Below, one piece after another: positions 18,482 through 28,276 of a stretch of DNA of 64,000 bases (the stretch's first letter is position 1; every line of letters begins with the position of its first letter). The notes below the pieces were generated by a model. That model was not told the DNA's origin, did not search any database, and saw only the letters and a program-made list of their open reading frames with translations. Both the position numbers and the translations under genes were made by a program. This DNA is from Paraglaciecola sp. MB-3u-78. GTDB taxonomy: Bacteria; Pseudomonadota; Gammaproteobacteria; Enterobacterales; Alteromonadaceae. The stretch covers positions 62,001 through 126,000 of the forward strand of contig NZ_PJCF01000007.1 in the NCBI RefSeq assembly GCF_002835935.1, given 5' to 3'.

Positions 18482-20689
18482 TTAATCTGTATCATTACAG
18501 TTAGAACTTATTCCATATGGACTTCTAGGTGGTGGAGAGGCTTCATCCACCAAATCAACCGCAGACACAGGTAATGCGAACTCTTGGCTCTCTGATGATT
18601 CACTACCAGCAGATTCTGCATTAACCGAAATATCTACGTCTACCCATGCTCCGAATTGTTTCGCGTACAATATATTAATCAAGGTCTGACCATTATCATC
18701 TGTGGTACTTGTAGAAGGGATACTTACTACGTTTCCAGGTGTTAGCAGTCCGTCCGTATTAGCATCTTCACCCACATCCAGTATTCCGTTACCATCGACA
18801 TCTTCATTTGGGCAAGTCGCTGTGATGACTTGTAACCAAATATCGTTATCTTTGTCATAACTCCAGAAACCTTTACGAAATACGCCCCCATCGGAAAATT
18901 TCACTGGAGGTGCGGAAAAAGTCATAAGCGCATTAGGTACAGGATTTGAGTCTGGGTCGGTCACAAAAACCGAGAACTCTTTTGAGTAAGAAGATTGCTC
19001 AGGTGCTTCAATTAAGCGTCCAGTTCCAATCGAAATATCAAACGCTCTGTCACCAACGGTCAAACTGGTAAAATCACTGACTGTTGGAGTATCAGCTACA
19101 GTTGCGTAGACCTTGACAGCCTCAAAACTACTGACTGCGTTGGAGGTGTAAACTGTTGATGCTATGCCGCTTCTATTAGTAGTTGCTTGATTAGGTGCTA
19201 TGGTGCCGCCACTGACATCATCCACTACAAAATTAATCACCTTGCCTTTAACAAGGTTACCATTTGGGTCGCGAACCACAGAAGTAATAGTACTGGTTTG
19301 GCCGCTTGGGGCCACAGAGTCGGGAGTACCATCAACAATAATGTTATCTGCCACTGTGGCGACAAATTCCACTAAAGTTCTGGCATTCACTTCATTGCCC
19401 TGTGCATCTAATCCTGTTGCAGTGATTGAAGCAAAACCGGCATTATTAGATTGAATCGAAAATGCCACGTTACCTTCACTATCCGTACTAGCAATAGCTA
19501 CGGCCACTAGACCTCTTGATGTGGTAAGCGTTACGTTTCCATTGGCAAAAGCAGTGCCATTTTTTAACCACTGTACTGTTAGCTCAGTTGCAGTATTGAG
19601 TTCAACTTCAACTGCTTCGTTATCTACCGACGCATCAACAAAAGAAAAATCGTCTTCTTGGACGGCTATGGAAAATTCACTTTGCGAGTTAAGCGCAATT
19701 GCAACCACTGTATCAGAACCTGCCACATCACTGGTATAGTTTACTGTAATTTGTCCTTCAACTGAGGTAACTGGGCTGGTGTCACTCAACTGCCCATTAG
19801 TAGCACTTAGACTGACAGTTTCGTTCGCAATACCGTTACCGTCAGAGTCGACCAAACTAATGGTTAAAGGAACGGGATCATTTAAAATCGCGGATGATGA
19901 TCCATTGATATTTATCTGTGTACCCACAACTTGAACTTCTAATATTTGAGAGAAAGTCGCAGTACTAGCGGTAACCTCAATAGTCCGATTTTCTTGGTTA
20001 TTTTGGGTAGAAAGGGTAGCTCTGGCAATACCATCAACACCAGTTACCGCAACACTTCCACCGTTTTCAAGTTGCAGACTTGCACCAGCATTAGCGGAAA
20101 AGGTCACATCTATACCCTCAAGCAGCACGTTATTTGCATCTTTTATTAAAGCGATGAGTTCAATATCATCGGAGCCACTAGAGGCCAATTGAGTGGAGCT
20201 GCCAAACAAGTCCAATGAAGCAGGTTGTTCACCTATGAGTGTTGTGCCTGTTGAATTAAAAGTAGTCGTTGCTTCTTCGCCAGAACTGAGAGCCGCTACT
20301 ATTTCCCCAGCGCCAGAGTTTTCGCCAACCAGTATTTGAATAGTTGCCACGCCGCTTGCATCAGTAGAAGCAGTGCCTGAATCATTGCCAAAAACAGCCA
20401 AACCTTCTGGTTGGAACCTATATGTAATCAAGGTAGAGGTAACAGGGTCGCCGTTCGAGTCTGTTGCTGTTGCCGTGAGCGTTAAAGGAGTGGATTCACT
20501 TAGTGATATTGATGACTGTCCATTAACATCAGTAAAAGTCAGCGCAATACTTCTGGTGACAGTAACTGTTCCACCTCCAGGCGTTCCCCCGTTTGTACTA
20601 TCATCACGAGAAAGGCTACCGCCGCCCCCACATGAGAAAAGGGTAAGTAAAACCAAAATTCCAAACAGCGTTCTAAAACGTAAAATCAT
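18482..20689 (-). CDS. large lipoprotein with repeated bacterial Ig-like (Big-1 type) domains
   Basis: Protein of 735 aa. It starts with a lipoprotein signal (hydrophobic LFGILVLLTL, then lipobox FSC and a GGGGS linker), so it should be anchored to a membrane, probably the outer one. The rest is a string of about five Ig-like repeats of the invasin/Big-1 kind, each with the pattern DSNGDPV...-x-T...TDASGVATIQI or DANNVLLEGIDVTF...VDGIARATL. A Ca-binding-like acidic stretch (CPNEDVDGNGILDVGEDANTDG) lies near residue 635. Such proteins are usually surface or adhesion factors; no partner is visible nearby. It converges on astB across a shared terminator. Confidence 0.8.
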   Translation of the reverse strand: MILRFRTLFGILVLLTLFSCGGGGSLSRDDSTNGGTPGGGTVTVTRSIALTFTDVNGQSSISLSESTPLTLTATATDSNGDPVTSTLITYRFQPEGLAVFGNDSGTASTDASGVATIQILVGENSGAGEIVAALSSGEEATTTFNSTGTTLIGEQPASLDLFGSSTQLASSGSDDIELIALIKDANNVLLEGIDVTFSANAGASLQLENGGSVAVTGVDGIARATLSTQNNQENRTIEVTASTATFSQILEVQVVGTQININGSSSAILNDPVPLTISLVDSDGNGIANETVSLSATNGQLSDTSPVTSVEGQITVNYTSDVAGSDTVVAIALNSQSEFSIAVQEDDFSFVDASVDNEAVEVELNTATELTVQWLKNGTAFANGNVTLTTSRGLVAVAIASTDSEGNVAFSIQSNNAGFASITATGLDAQGNEVNARTLVEFVATVADNIIVDGTPDSVAPSGQTSTITSVVRDPNGNLVKGKVINFVVDDVSGGTIAPNQATTNRSGIASTVYTSNAVSSFEAVKVYATVADTPTVSDFTSLTVGDRAFDISIGTGRLIEAPEQSSYSKEFSVFVTDPDSNPVPNALMTFSAPPVKFSDGGVFRKGFWSYDKDNDIWLQVITATCPNEDVDGNGILDVGEDANTDGLLTPGNVVSIPSTSTTDDNGQTLINILYAKQFGAWVDVDISVNAESAGSESSESQEFALPVSAVDLVDEASPPPRSPYGISSNCNDTD

Positions 20690-20851
20690 AAACCTTTCCT
20701 ATACACATGAGCCATATTGTGATGGCAAATTCACTTTAACAGTTCAGCTTGACCGACAATCTTGCTAACCTAGGCTTAGGTTATACGAGATAACCAAATT
20801 CAATAGCACTAATACCCGCGACTTTTAACAATAATAAAGCTTAGGATTTCC

Positions 20852-22225
20852 ATGACCACATCAACTCACTCGTCATCACAAAAACCCGCTTCACAAAAAC
20901 TCGGACTGACCGCTCGTATCTTTATCGGCATGATTGCCGGAATAATTATCGGAGCTTTATTACAATGGTTGTTTGATAATAGCGGAGATTTTTCTTTTAG
21001 TGTATTTGGCATGCATGTTTCAACGTATGCACTTTTAGTCGAAGGTATATTTAATATAGTGGGAAGTATCTTTATAGCCAGCTTAAAGATGCTGGTTGTA
21101 CCTTTGGTTTTTGTTTCTTTGGTGTGTGGCACATCGAGTTTGTCTGACCCATCTAAATTAGGTCGATTAGGCGGGAAGTCAATATTGTTATACGTTGGCA
21201 CCACTGCGATAGCAATTAGTCTAGCCGTGACCTTTGCCTTATTAGTTGCCCCGGGCCAAGGGTTAAACCTTGCGACAGAGTCTACCTACATAGCCAAAGA
21301 AGCCCCTTCTTTAGGCCAAGTCATTATCAATATGATGCCCACTAACCCCATTAATGCGATGGCTGAAGGCAACATGTTACAAATTATTGTGTTTGCCGTA
21401 CTTTTTGGCATTGCTATGACTATGACAGGGGAACCAGGCAAAAGGCTTATTTCAGTATTTGAAGATTTTAGTTCGGTCATAATGAAACTAGTTACCATTT
21501 TAATGAATCTTGCGCCTTATGGTGTATTTGCGCTTATGGCAAAGTTATCGGCAACAATTGGATTAGAAACGTTTTCTGGACTTCTCAAGTACTTTTTCCT
21601 CGTTGTGTTCGTTTTGTTTATCCACGCGTTTATGACTTATCCAATAATTTTGAAGCTGTTAAGCGGATTAAGCCCCCTAATATTAATACGCAAAATGCGT
21701 GACGCCGCTTTATTTGCTTTTAGTACTGCAAGCAGCAGTGCCACACTCCCAGTCACCATGGAAACGGCCATTAGCAAACTAGGTGTTAAACGCTCAGTAG
21801 CTTCTTTTACCGTGCCCCTTGGCTCTACAATTAACATGGATGGCACCGCTATTATGCAAGGCGTAGCCACTGTATTTATCGCACAGGTCTATGCCGTAGA
21901 TTTAAGCTTGAGTGATTATATGATGGTCATACTCACGGCAACCCTTGCATCAATTGGAACAGCTGGGGTGCCCGGAGTGGGCCTGATTATGCTCGCTATG
22001 GTGCTACAACAAGTAAATTTACCAGTAGAAGGTATCGCTCTTATTATTGGCGTGGACAGGTTGTTAGATATGACTCGCACCGCTGTTAATGTCACAGGCG
22101 ACTGCATGGTGGCCTGTATAGTAGGCAAAAGTGAGAACGAATTAGATATCGAAGTGTATAACGATCCTAATGCGGGGATAAAAAGCGAAGAAGTCGATTT
22201 TGAACATTTTGATAAAAACACTTAA
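20852..22225 (+). CDS. sodium:dicarboxylate/amino-acid symporter (DAACS family)
   Basis: Polytopic transporter, 457 aa, of the dicarboxylate/amino acid:cation symporter family (GltP/DctA-like). It couples Na+ or H+ to uptake of glutamate, aspartate or C4-dicarboxylates. Seen in sequence are the N-terminal helices (LTARIFIGMIAGIIIGALL), the serine-rich re-entrant loop STASSSATLPVTM and the transport-core motif NMDGTA, followed by a second loop (GTAGVPGVG) and the MTRTAVNVTGD segment. Substrate cannot be decided from sequence. The ~285 bp after it contain only a strong hairpin, a short repeat and a doubtful 26-codon ORF. Confidence 0.9.
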   Translation: MTTSTHSSSQKPASQKLGLTARIFIGMIAGIIIGALLQWLFDNSGDFSFSVFGMHVSTYALLVEGIFNIVGSIFIASLKMLVVPLVFVSLVCGTSSLSDPSKLGRLGGKSILLYVGTTAIAISLAVTFALLVAPGQGLNLATESTYIAKEAPSLGQVIINMMPTNPINAMAEGNMLQIIVFAVLFGIAMTMTGEPGKRLISVFEDFSSVIMKLVTILMNLAPYGVFALMAKLSATIGLETFSGLLKYFFLVVFVLFIHAFMTYPIILKLLSGLSPLILIRKMRDAALFAFSTASSSATLPVTMETAISKLGVKRSVASFTVPLGSTINMDGTAIMQGVATVFIAQVYAVDLSLSDYMMVILTATLASIGTAGVPGVGLIMLAMVLQQVNLPVEGIALIIGVDRLLDMTRTAVNVTGDCMVACIVGKSENELDIEVYNDPNAGIKSEEVDFEHFDKNT

Positions 22226-22318
22226 GACAAACTATTGGGACTGATTCAATCATTTGCGTGAGAGGTTTTATGAGATGTAATCTAATACTTAGTCGTATGG
22301 GTTACATCTATGGTGTCA

Positions 22319-22399
22319 ATGGTTTCTAAAATAAGCACTGTTACTGGAATCGCTGCCGCATATTTTGGTGTCATAGGCGATGGTGTTGGTATCTATTGA
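22319..22399 (+). CDS. doubtful 26-residue hydrophobic ORF
   Basis: An ATG at 22319 opens 26 codons (MVSKISTVTG, then a Gly/Ala-rich hydrophobic stretch) ending in a TGA that lies within the left arm of the strong hairpin at 22391-22431. There is no clear ribosome-binding site. It could be a small membrane peptide or the tail of a lost gene; it may equally be chance. Confidence 0.2.
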   Translation: MVSKISTVTGIAAAYFGVIGDGVGIY

Positions 22400-22431
22400 G
22401 GCTTTCTTGATTTAAGAAAGCCTCAATAGAT
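22391..22431. terminator. 18-bp perfect hairpin in the symporter/ycgN interval
   Basis: Arms 22391-22408 (ATCTATTGAGGCTTTCTT) and 22414-22431 are perfect reverse complements around a 5-nt loop. It is 165 bp past the symporter stop. It has no adjoining T run, so it may be a terminator for read-through from either side or the relic of a palindromic element. Confidence 0.5.
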
Positions 22432-22481
22432 AATAGAGATTTTGGCACAAGGCTAATTATTCGGTTGTGGCTCAATAATAA

Positions 22482-22505
22482 CTCGTAGCTCGTAGCTCGT
22501 AGCTC
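22482..22505. repeat. 7-bp tandem repeat (CTCGTAG x3)
   Basis: Three exact copies of CTCGTAG plus CTC lie just before the end of the ycgN gene on the other strand. Confidence 0.9.
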
Positions 22506-22511
22506 AAAAGT

Positions 22512-23003
22512 CTAATCCAAATCTTCCATTGGCCACAACGCGATATAGTCTTCAAACTGCTCTAGATCAACATCATGATCAGCAACAGTCTTGCCCCTTA
22601 CGGACATGCCAGCTTTATGCATAACCGATTTCTTGCCTTTATTTAGCAGTGGGTGCCAGGTGGGTAACCCCCTATCTTCGTAAAGTCTACGATAACTGCA
22701 GCTATGAGGCATAAAAAAGATGTCTTGTAAATTGTCCTTGGTAAGTTTGACACATTCTGGAACCAGAGTGGTTCGCTCAGCGTATTGTGTACATGCACAT
22801 GTTTTGGTGTTCAATAATCCGCATGCAATGTTAGTGTAATGAATTTTTTCACCCTGTTGAATATGACTTGTAGGTGCCGCTTCAGTGACTGCTTCATCAT
22901 CGATGAACTTGTGCAAACAACATTTGGCACAGCCATCGCAAATACCTTCCCATTGTTTTTCAGTCATATTTTCAAGGGAGGTAGTTTCCCAATATTTATC
23001 CAT
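22512..23003 (-). CDS. ycgN: YcgN-family cysteine cluster protein (UPF0260)
   Basis: Protein of 163 aa with the CDGCAKCCLHKF cluster near residue 23 and further conserved cysteines (CGLLNTKTCACTQY, VPECVKL, HSCSYRRLY) matching the YcgN/UPF0260 family, thought to bind metal; the role is unknown. It is the last gene of a minus-strand run with rnd, ycgL, a lytic transglycosylase, a FAH-family enzyme and a STAS-like protein. Synteny of ycgN with ycgL-type genes is seen in other gammaproteobacteria. Confidence 0.88.
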   Translation of the reverse strand: MDKYWETTSLENMTEKQWEGICDGCAKCCLHKFIDDEAVTEAAPTSHIQQGEKIHYTNIACGLLNTKTCACTQYAERTTLVPECVKLTKDNLQDIFFMPHSCSYRRLYEDRGLPTWHPLLNKGKKSVMHKAGMSVRGKTVADHDVDLEQFEDYIALWPMEDLD

Positions 23004-23039
23004 GACAGTCCTTATATTTATTACTCATCAATGTGCTTC

Positions 23040-23420
23040 TTATGCTTTATCAAACAACAACCAAAGCATTGCTTCGCTGCGAGTTTCGAAATTTTTTATT
23101 AACAAAGATAAGTTTTCGGCTAGACCTTCAATTACATTATAAATATTAAGTTCAGGTTTAACGATCATAGCGATTTTTAGATTACCAAGCCAATCGTTCT
23201 CTTGAGTGATTATCAACAGTTGAGCTATTTCTTGGTTGGAGCAGTGGATTTTTAATTGAGTACTATCCATCACAATATTTTTTAGTTGATTTTTGCCTGC
23301 CATCTTTACGACAGTCTTTAGCATATGTTCAAGATCAAGTACTTCTCGAACTTCGCCAAAAGCTTCACAGATCAGTAATTTATCCGCTGAGTCGACTGTA
23401 ACGTCAAAAGAAAATTTCAT
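23040..23420 (-). CDS. STAS/SpoIIAA-like protein, hypothetical
   Basis: Small soluble protein of 126 aa. Alternating strands and helices (LLICEAFGEV ... LKNIVMDSTQLKI ... LKIAMIVKPEL) resemble the SpoIIAA/STAS-like fold, but no diagnostic phosphoserine motif is visible, so the assignment is tentative. It sits 4 bp downstream of the FAH-family gene and 36 bp upstream of ycgN, in the same minus-strand operon. Confidence 0.6.
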   Translation of the reverse strand: MKFSFDVTVDSADKLLICEAFGEVREVLDLEHMLKTVVKMAGKNQLKNIVMDSTQLKIHCSNQEIAQLLIITQENDWLGNLKIAMIVKPELNIYNVIEGLAENLSLLIKNFETRSEAMLWLLFDKA

Positions 23421-23423
23421 GGT

Positions 23424-24089
23424 TTATACAACATATGTCCTGATTAAAAAGTGCTCATTCAATTCTATTATTATCTGATCATCAACTACTAAAGCTGCCA
23501 CACCTTTTGGTGTGCCTGTCATCACAATATCTCCAGGTAAAAGAGTAAAGGTATTAGAAATATTGACGAGTAGTTTTAATATAGGGAACAACATCTCTTG
23601 GCTATTACCTTGCTGTCTTATTTCATTATTCACACTCAAACTGAAGTCTATATTGGATAAACTTTTCATTTTTTCTTTAGCGACAAATTGCGACATAGGG
23701 CAGCTACGATCAAAAGCTTTTGATCGTTCCCATGGATGTCCTTGCTTTTTTAATGCGTTTTGCACATCCCTTAAAGTTAGATCTAAACCTAAACCGACTC
23801 CCCAGATTGCTGCCTCTGCCTCTTTAATCGAGGATTGGCAGAGTCTGGTCTTAATCAATACAGCCACTTCTAACTCATTGTGGCAAGAACCTAAATTTTT
23901 AGGTATTACAATAGGATTATTGAGCACAGATAAAGCCGATGAAGGTTTATTAAATAACAAGGGTTCAGATGGTACCTCATTATCTAATTCTTTTATGTGT
24001 TGAAGATAATTACGCCCAACACAAACCACTTTTCCTACTGGTAAATCAATGTTTTTGCCATCACTATCAATATGTTTATATTCAAACAA
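23424..24089 (-). CDS. fumarylacetoacetate hydrolase family protein (YcgM-like)
   Basis: FAH-superfamily protein, 221 aa, the size of single-domain YcgM/FAHD1-like acylpyruvate hydrolases or oxaloacetate decarboxylases. The conserved start of the domain (GKVVCVGRNYLQHIKELDNEVP) and the metal-binding region (HNELEVAVLI ... GLGLDLTLRD) are present, together with the closing GDIVMTGTPKGVA. The substrate is not predictable. Tight spacing on both sides (4 bp each) places it firmly in the rnd-to-ycgN operon. Confidence 0.87.
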   Translation of the reverse strand: MFEYKHIDSDGKNIDLPVGKVVCVGRNYLQHIKELDNEVPSEPLLFNKPSSALSVLNNPIVIPKNLGSCHNELEVAVLIKTRLCQSSIKEAEAAIWGVGLGLDLTLRDVQNALKKQGHPWERSKAFDRSCPMSQFVAKEKMKSLSNIDFSLSVNNEIRQQGNSQEMLFPILKLLVNISNTFTLLPGDIVMTGTPKGVAALVVDDQIIIELNEHFLIRTYVV

Positions 24090-24093
24090 GACT

Positions 24094-25068
24094 TCACGAC
24101 CCTTTTTTAATACGATCAGATAAATAGCTTACTGATACCCCAAAATAACTCGAACGGTTCCATTTCATTAATGTATGAAAATTCTCGTAAACCAAATAAA
24201 TACGCCCGGTTTCACCGTCAGGAGCGATAAGTGAGCCTTTGATAGGCAAGTTGGGTAAATTTCCGCCATCATAACGTCTAACATCCATTGCCTGCCAGTC
24301 TGATAACATACGCTTTGATGAAGATTTAAGGCCAGTCAAACTAAAATCAAAGTTGTCAGGAACTGTTACTTGACGCCCCCATGTTATTTGGCTACTCCAA
24401 CCTTCTGATTTTAAAAAATTGGCAATAGAAGCGAATACATCAGCTTCATTGTTCCATATATCTTTTCGACCGTCGTTATCAAAATCTATCGCATAGTCTA
24501 AAAACGAGGTAGGGATAAATTGACTCTGTCCCATGGCACCTGCCCATGAACCAACAAAGTGTTCAAGTTCAATATGTCCTTGTTGAAGAATTTTTAAGGC
24601 GGCAAATAACTGTTTTTTAAAAAGCGTTTCTCGCCTTCCTTCGTATGCCAAAGTCACTAATGAATTAATCACCGAGTGTTTACCCATAATACTGCCAAAG
24701 TTGCTCTCGTTCCCCCATAGCGCCACGATAAAACGCTTTTGCACACCAAACTGTTGCTCTACTTGATCTAATAACACTCGATGCTGCGCCATTAAATCAA
24801 CGGCTTTTTTAACTTTCCAATCGGGTACACGGGTGGCTAAGTATTTATCTAATGTTAATTTCGTTTCTGGTTGATTTTTGTCAGCTGTGACCGTTTTTTT
24901 ATGGTAACTGACATCTGCAAACACTTGCTCAACAAAATCACTGGTGTAACCTTGTTCAATGGCTTGTACCTTGAGATCAGCCAAGTACTGCTCGAAGGTA
25001 GGTTTAGCACTCAAGGTTTGACTGACTAAAAGTAATAGAATAGACAATAAGAAATAGTTATTTTTCAT
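24094..25068 (-). CDS. MltB-like lytic murein transglycosylase
   Basis: Secreted muramidase-like enzyme of about 324 aa that cleaves peptidoglycan to 1,6-anhydro-muropeptides. An N-terminal signal peptide (FLLSILLLLVSQTLSA) without a lipobox cysteine precedes the SLT_2 domain. Present are the catalytic glutamate region (FIVALWGNESNFGSIMG), LVTLAYEGRRETLF and the GAMGQSQFIPTSFLDYA block, then DNDGRKDIWN. I prefer ATG 25068 to the in-frame ATG two codons earlier, though either is possible; both overlap the end of ycgL. No C-terminal peptidoglycan-binding repeat is visible. Confidence 0.88.
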   Translation of the reverse strand: MKNNYFLLSILLLLVSQTLSAKPTFEQYLADLKVQAIEQGYTSDFVEQVFADVSYHKKTVTADKNQPETKLTLDKYLATRVPDWKVKKAVDLMAQHRVLLDQVEQQFGVQKRFIVALWGNESNFGSIMGKHSVINSLVTLAYEGRRETLFKKQLFAALKILQQGHIELEHFVGSWAGAMGQSQFIPTSFLDYAIDFDNDGRKDIWNNEADVFASIANFLKSEGWSSQITWGRQVTVPDNFDFSLTGLKSSSKRMLSDWQAMDVRRYDGGNLPNLPIKGSLIAPDGETGRIYLVYENFHTLMKWNRSSYFGVSVSYLSDRIKKGS

Positions 25069-25349
25069 AGGCATTCGTCTGTGTTCTGCTGTTGCAGATG
25101 CGTTTTTAGTAAATTTTCAGTGGGGGGGGGCAGTTGCAAATAAAATCCCTTTTTTTTGAGCTCAGTACGCAACTTATCAATATCCACTCTTGCCAGTTCA
25201 CGATCTTTTTTAAGGGGCATAATCATTAAAAATACCGGTGTACCAAATGTTTTTAACAAAGCTTCCGGGACCTTAGAGAAGTCGTCCCTGCCTGGTACAT
25301 ACAAGTAGGTTTCTTGTTTTTTACTGCTTTTGTAAACCGCGCACAACAT
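25065..25349 (-). CDS. ycgL: YcgL domain protein
   Basis: Protein of 94 aa of the YcgL family: starts LCAVYKSSKKQETYLYV, continues RDDFSKVPEALLKTFG, and has the conserved FLMIMPL and LARVDIDKLRTELKKKGFYLQLPP. No function is established. It overlaps rnd by one base upstream and the transglycosylase start downstream, so the three are translationally linked. A run of nine G (on the + strand near 25122-25130) encodes its PPP segment and is a likely site for slippage or sequencing error. Confidence 0.9.
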   Translation of the reverse strand: MLCAVYKSSKKQETYLYVPGRDDFSKVPEALLKTFGTPVFLMIMPLKKDRELARVDIDKLRTELKKKGFYLQLPPPTENLLKTHLQQQNTDECL

Positions 25350-26515
25350 TATGAGTTGACCTCAAGCAGTTCACTCGACAAATTTAAAGCCTCAATTTTA
25401 AGGAGTTCGTTAACAAAAAGTGCGCGTCTCCAACTACTCAATAAATCTGGTTGCAGTCCCATATCTCGAGTTTCATCTTGATTGAACCAGCACCATTTAA
25501 GTAATTGATTAATTTGTTTTTTAGAACCAACTAATTCCGGTGGAATTGCATATTTTTCGGCAATACTGATGCATAATTTTTTAACACTAGCGACAGTATT
25601 TTTATAATTTTCAACATCATTTAAGCGCTTTACAATAGGCGGGTAAGTCTGTTCGCTTACATTTTGACACTCAGCGACTATCGCTAATAATGCATCACCG
25701 TGGATCCTTACTTCGTGCGGGTTTATTCCTTCAATTGAACGTAATTCATTTTTACTTGATGGTTGCAGTAAAGCAATAGAGACTAAATTTTCTTCTCGCA
25801 CCACAAAGTTCAGTGCCATATCACGCAGCCTTGCAGTTGATGTTCGCCAAGCAGCCAACATTTTTAAAATTAATACAGCTTTGTTGGATAGTTTCCAGTT
25901 ATTTTTAATCGTTAAATACACTGAATCTAAAGGTATTAAACTTTGTTTCTTTGCTGATAGGTGAGCAATTTCGGCATACACCCAAGAGAGTTTATTTTGG
26001 TCTTCTACACGGGCTTTAAGTTCTGGATAAAGTTGAAACAAATACAACACATCTTTAGCCGCATAATCACACTGTTCATCACGTAAAGGCCGCGCTAACC
26101 AATCAGTGCGTGACTCGCCTTTATCAACTGTCACATCAAGCATCATTTCTACTAACTTAGCATACCCCAAAGCGGATCCCATACCGACTATACTGGCAGC
26201 AAATTGGCTATCAAAAATGGGACTAGGCATGACTTTAAATGCATGCCAAAAAGTTTCTAAGTCCTCAGAACAAGAATGCAGCACTTTTACCACATTAGGA
26301 TTAGTTAATAACTCAGTCAAACTGGAGAAATCATCAATCGCCAAGGGGTCAACTAAAACTAATTGTTTTCCATCATAAATCTGAATAAGTCCCAGCTGAG
26401 GATATAAGGTCCGTGTACGCACAAACTCGGTATCCACAGCTATGGCTTCTACCTGACTGGCTTGTTGACAAAAATCGGCGAGTGCTTGATTACTGGTTAT
26501 AAAGTTGTATTGCAT
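25349..26515 (-). CDS. rnd: ribonuclease D
   Basis: 3'-to-5' exoribonuclease that trims tRNA precursors, 388 aa. The DEDD exonuclease domain is at the N-terminus (IAVDTEFVRT, then KVLHSCSEDLETF, and DYAAKDVLYLFQLYP), followed by HRDC domains (about residues 210-290: AAWRTSTARLRDMALNFVV). It heads the rnd-ycgL-mltB-FAH-STAS-ycgN run and lies just after fadD, whose terminator separates them. The fadD-rnd neighbourhood is the same as in E. coli. Confidence 0.95.
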   Translation of the reverse strand: MQYNFITSNQALADFCQQASQVEAIAVDTEFVRTRTLYPQLGLIQIYDGKQLVLVDPLAIDDFSSLTELLTNPNVVKVLHSCSEDLETFWHAFKVMPSPIFDSQFAASIVGMGSALGYAKLVEMMLDVTVDKGESRTDWLARPLRDEQCDYAAKDVLYLFQLYPELKARVEDQNKLSWVYAEIAHLSAKKQSLIPLDSVYLTIKNNWKLSNKAVLILKMLAAWRTSTARLRDMALNFVVREENLVSIALLQPSSKNELRSIEGINPHEVRIHGDALLAIVAECQNVSEQTYPPIVKRLNDVENYKNTVASVKKLCISIAEKYAIPPELVGSKKQINQLLKWCWFNQDETRDMGLQPDLLSSWRRALFVNELLKIEALNLSSELLEVNS

Positions 26516-26549
26516 GGATTTCCAAATTAGTGGTCACAAGACCCATAAA

Positions 26550-26572
26550 AAAACCGGCTAATGCCGGCTTTT
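26550..26572 (-). terminator. intrinsic terminator of fadD
   Basis: On the minus strand the core stem CCGGC-ATTA-GCCGG is extended by one G-U and four A-U pairs and runs into six T. It lies 22 bp after the fadD stop codon and before rnd. Confidence 0.85.
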
Positions 26573-26593
26573 ACATAAGTGTAAACGGTTGGG

Positions 26594-28249
26594 CTATTTA
26601 TCTCTTAATTCTCTGCGTAGTATCTTACCAACATTACTTTTAGGAAGCTCGTCTGTGAACTCAACTATTTTCGGTATTTTATAACCCGTTAAGTGTTTAC
26701 GACAATGATCTATCACTTCTTTTTCTGACAGTTCTTGGCTTTTACTCACTATTACCAACTTAACTATTTCGCCAGAGACCTCGTGGGGCACACCTATTGC
26801 AGCAGCCTCAACAACGTCATCGTGCATAGCGGCAACTTCCTCGATTTCATTTGGAAAGACATTAAACCCAGAAACTAAAATCATATCTTTTTTTCGATCA
26901 ACAATATAAAAGTAACCATCTGCATCACATGTTGCTATATCACCCGTAGCTAACCAACCATCAACTATCATTTCATCGGTTGCCTCAGGGCGATTAAGAT
27001 AACCTTTCATTACCTGTGGTCCCTTGACTAGCATTTCGCCAGCTTCTCCCATGGGAACTTCGTTTCCTTCTTCGTCCACCAATTTTATATCAGTCGAAGG
27101 AACAGGCATACCAATTGAGCCCTTATAGGCTTTAAGTTGTGGCGGATTAACGGTCACAGTTGGGCAACATTCGGTTAATCCATAACCTTCGAGCAAAACA
27201 TGTCCAGTGGCTTTTTGCCAACGTTCAGCTACTGGTCTCTGGACAGCTGCACCACCACCCAAAGCAAATTTTAATCGACTAAAATCTAATTCAGCAAAAC
27301 CTGGGGTGTTAAGCAATCCATTAAATAATGTATTTACACCTGTTATAACGGTGAATGGATATTTGGCCAACTCGGCCACAAAACCCGGCATATCCCGAGG
27401 ATTAGTGATCAATAAATTAGGACAACCAAATTTAACAAAGGTCAGGCAATTACCTTGCAAGGCAAATATATGGTAAAGAGGCAAAGCCGTAACCACTAAC
27501 TCTTTACCCATCTCAACTACGTTTTCTAGAATAGTCGAGGTTTGCTCCAAATTCGCCACGATATTTCTATGGGTTAGCATCGCTCCCTTAGATAAACCAG
27601 TGGTGCCACCTGTATATTGCAAAAAAGCCAAGTCTTCGCCTGTCACCTCAGGGCGATGATAATGTTGGTTATGGCCTTGCTTGAGGGCCTTTAAAAACCT
27701 TTGCGAATTAGGTAAATCATAAGCTGGGATCATTTTTTTAAGGTGTTTGATCGCAAGGTTTGTGACGACTTTTTTCAGGGGGGATAACATGTCACCAATA
27801 GAGGTGATTAAAACGGTTTCTAAAGCAGTAGCTTTAACCACTTCACTCAAAGTACAGGCAAAATTTTCAACAATGACAATAGCTTTTGCGTTTGAGTCAG
27901 TTAATTGATGTTGTAATTCTCTTGGGGTGTATAGAGGATTCACATTTACCACTGTCATACCGGCGCGAAGTATGCCAAATAAAGCCACTGGATATTGGAT
28001 AAGGTTAGGCATCATAATTGCCACCGCATCCCCCTTTTTCAAACCAGAGTTTTGCAAATATGCAGCAAAATCACGAGAAAGCTCATCCAACTCCGCAAAA
28101 GTAATACTTTTGCCCATATTGATATAACTGACATTAGCAGAATATTTTTCAATGGCTTGTTCAAAAATGTCGACTATAGATGAATAACGATCAGGATCGA
28201 TATCGGCAGGAACCTTAGGGTCATAATTCTTCAACCAGATTTTTTCCAC
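26594..28249 (-). CDS. fadD: long-chain fatty acid-CoA ligase
   Basis: Acyl-CoA synthetase that activates fatty acids at the inner membrane through an acyl-adenylate, feeding beta-oxidation (fadE is in the same window). It is 551 aa. The AMP-binding signature [16 protein letters not shown] is seen, as are [30 protein letters not shown] and the C-terminal lysine region ([14 protein letters not shown]). The start is GTG 28249 with a CTGGAGG ribosome-binding site. A 9-bp hairpin lies 28 bp upstream in the leader. Position between an alpha/beta hydrolase and rnd matches other gammaproteobacteria. Confidence 0.95.
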   Translation of the reverse strand: MEKIWLKNYDPKVPADIDPDRYSSIVDIFEQAIEKYSANVSYINMGKSITFAELDELSRDFAAYLQNSGLKKGDAVAIMMPNLIQYPVALFGILRAGMTVVNVNPLYTPRELQHQLTDSNAKAIVIVENFACTLSEVVKATALETVLITSIGDMLSPLKKVVTNLAIKHLKKMIPAYDLPNSQRFLKALKQGHNQHYHRPEVTGEDLAFLQYTGGTTGLSKGAMLTHRNIVANLEQTSTILENVVEMGKELVVTALPLYHIFALQGNCLTFVKFGCPNLLITNPRDMPGFVAELAKYPFTVITGVNTLFNGLLNTPGFAELDFSRLKFALGGGAAVQRPVAERWQKATGHVLLEGYGLTECCPTVTVNPPQLKAYKGSIGMPVPSTDIKLVDEEGNEVPMGEAGEMLVKGPQVMKGYLNRPEATDEMIVDGWLATGDIATCDADGYFYIVDRKKDMILVSGFNVFPNEIEEVAAMHDDVVEAAAIGVPHEVSGEIVKLVIVSKSQELSEKEVIDHCRKHLTGYKIPKIVEFTDELPKSNVGKILRRELRDK

Positions 28250-28276
28250 TGTGCCTCCAGGCCTTTGGTGTTAAGC

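Noticed and set aside
22482-22505. Short CTCGTAG repeats as a CRISPR-like array
   Set aside because: Units are 7 bp and head to tail with no spacers; it is a simple tandem repeat. No CRISPR array or cas gene was seen in the window.
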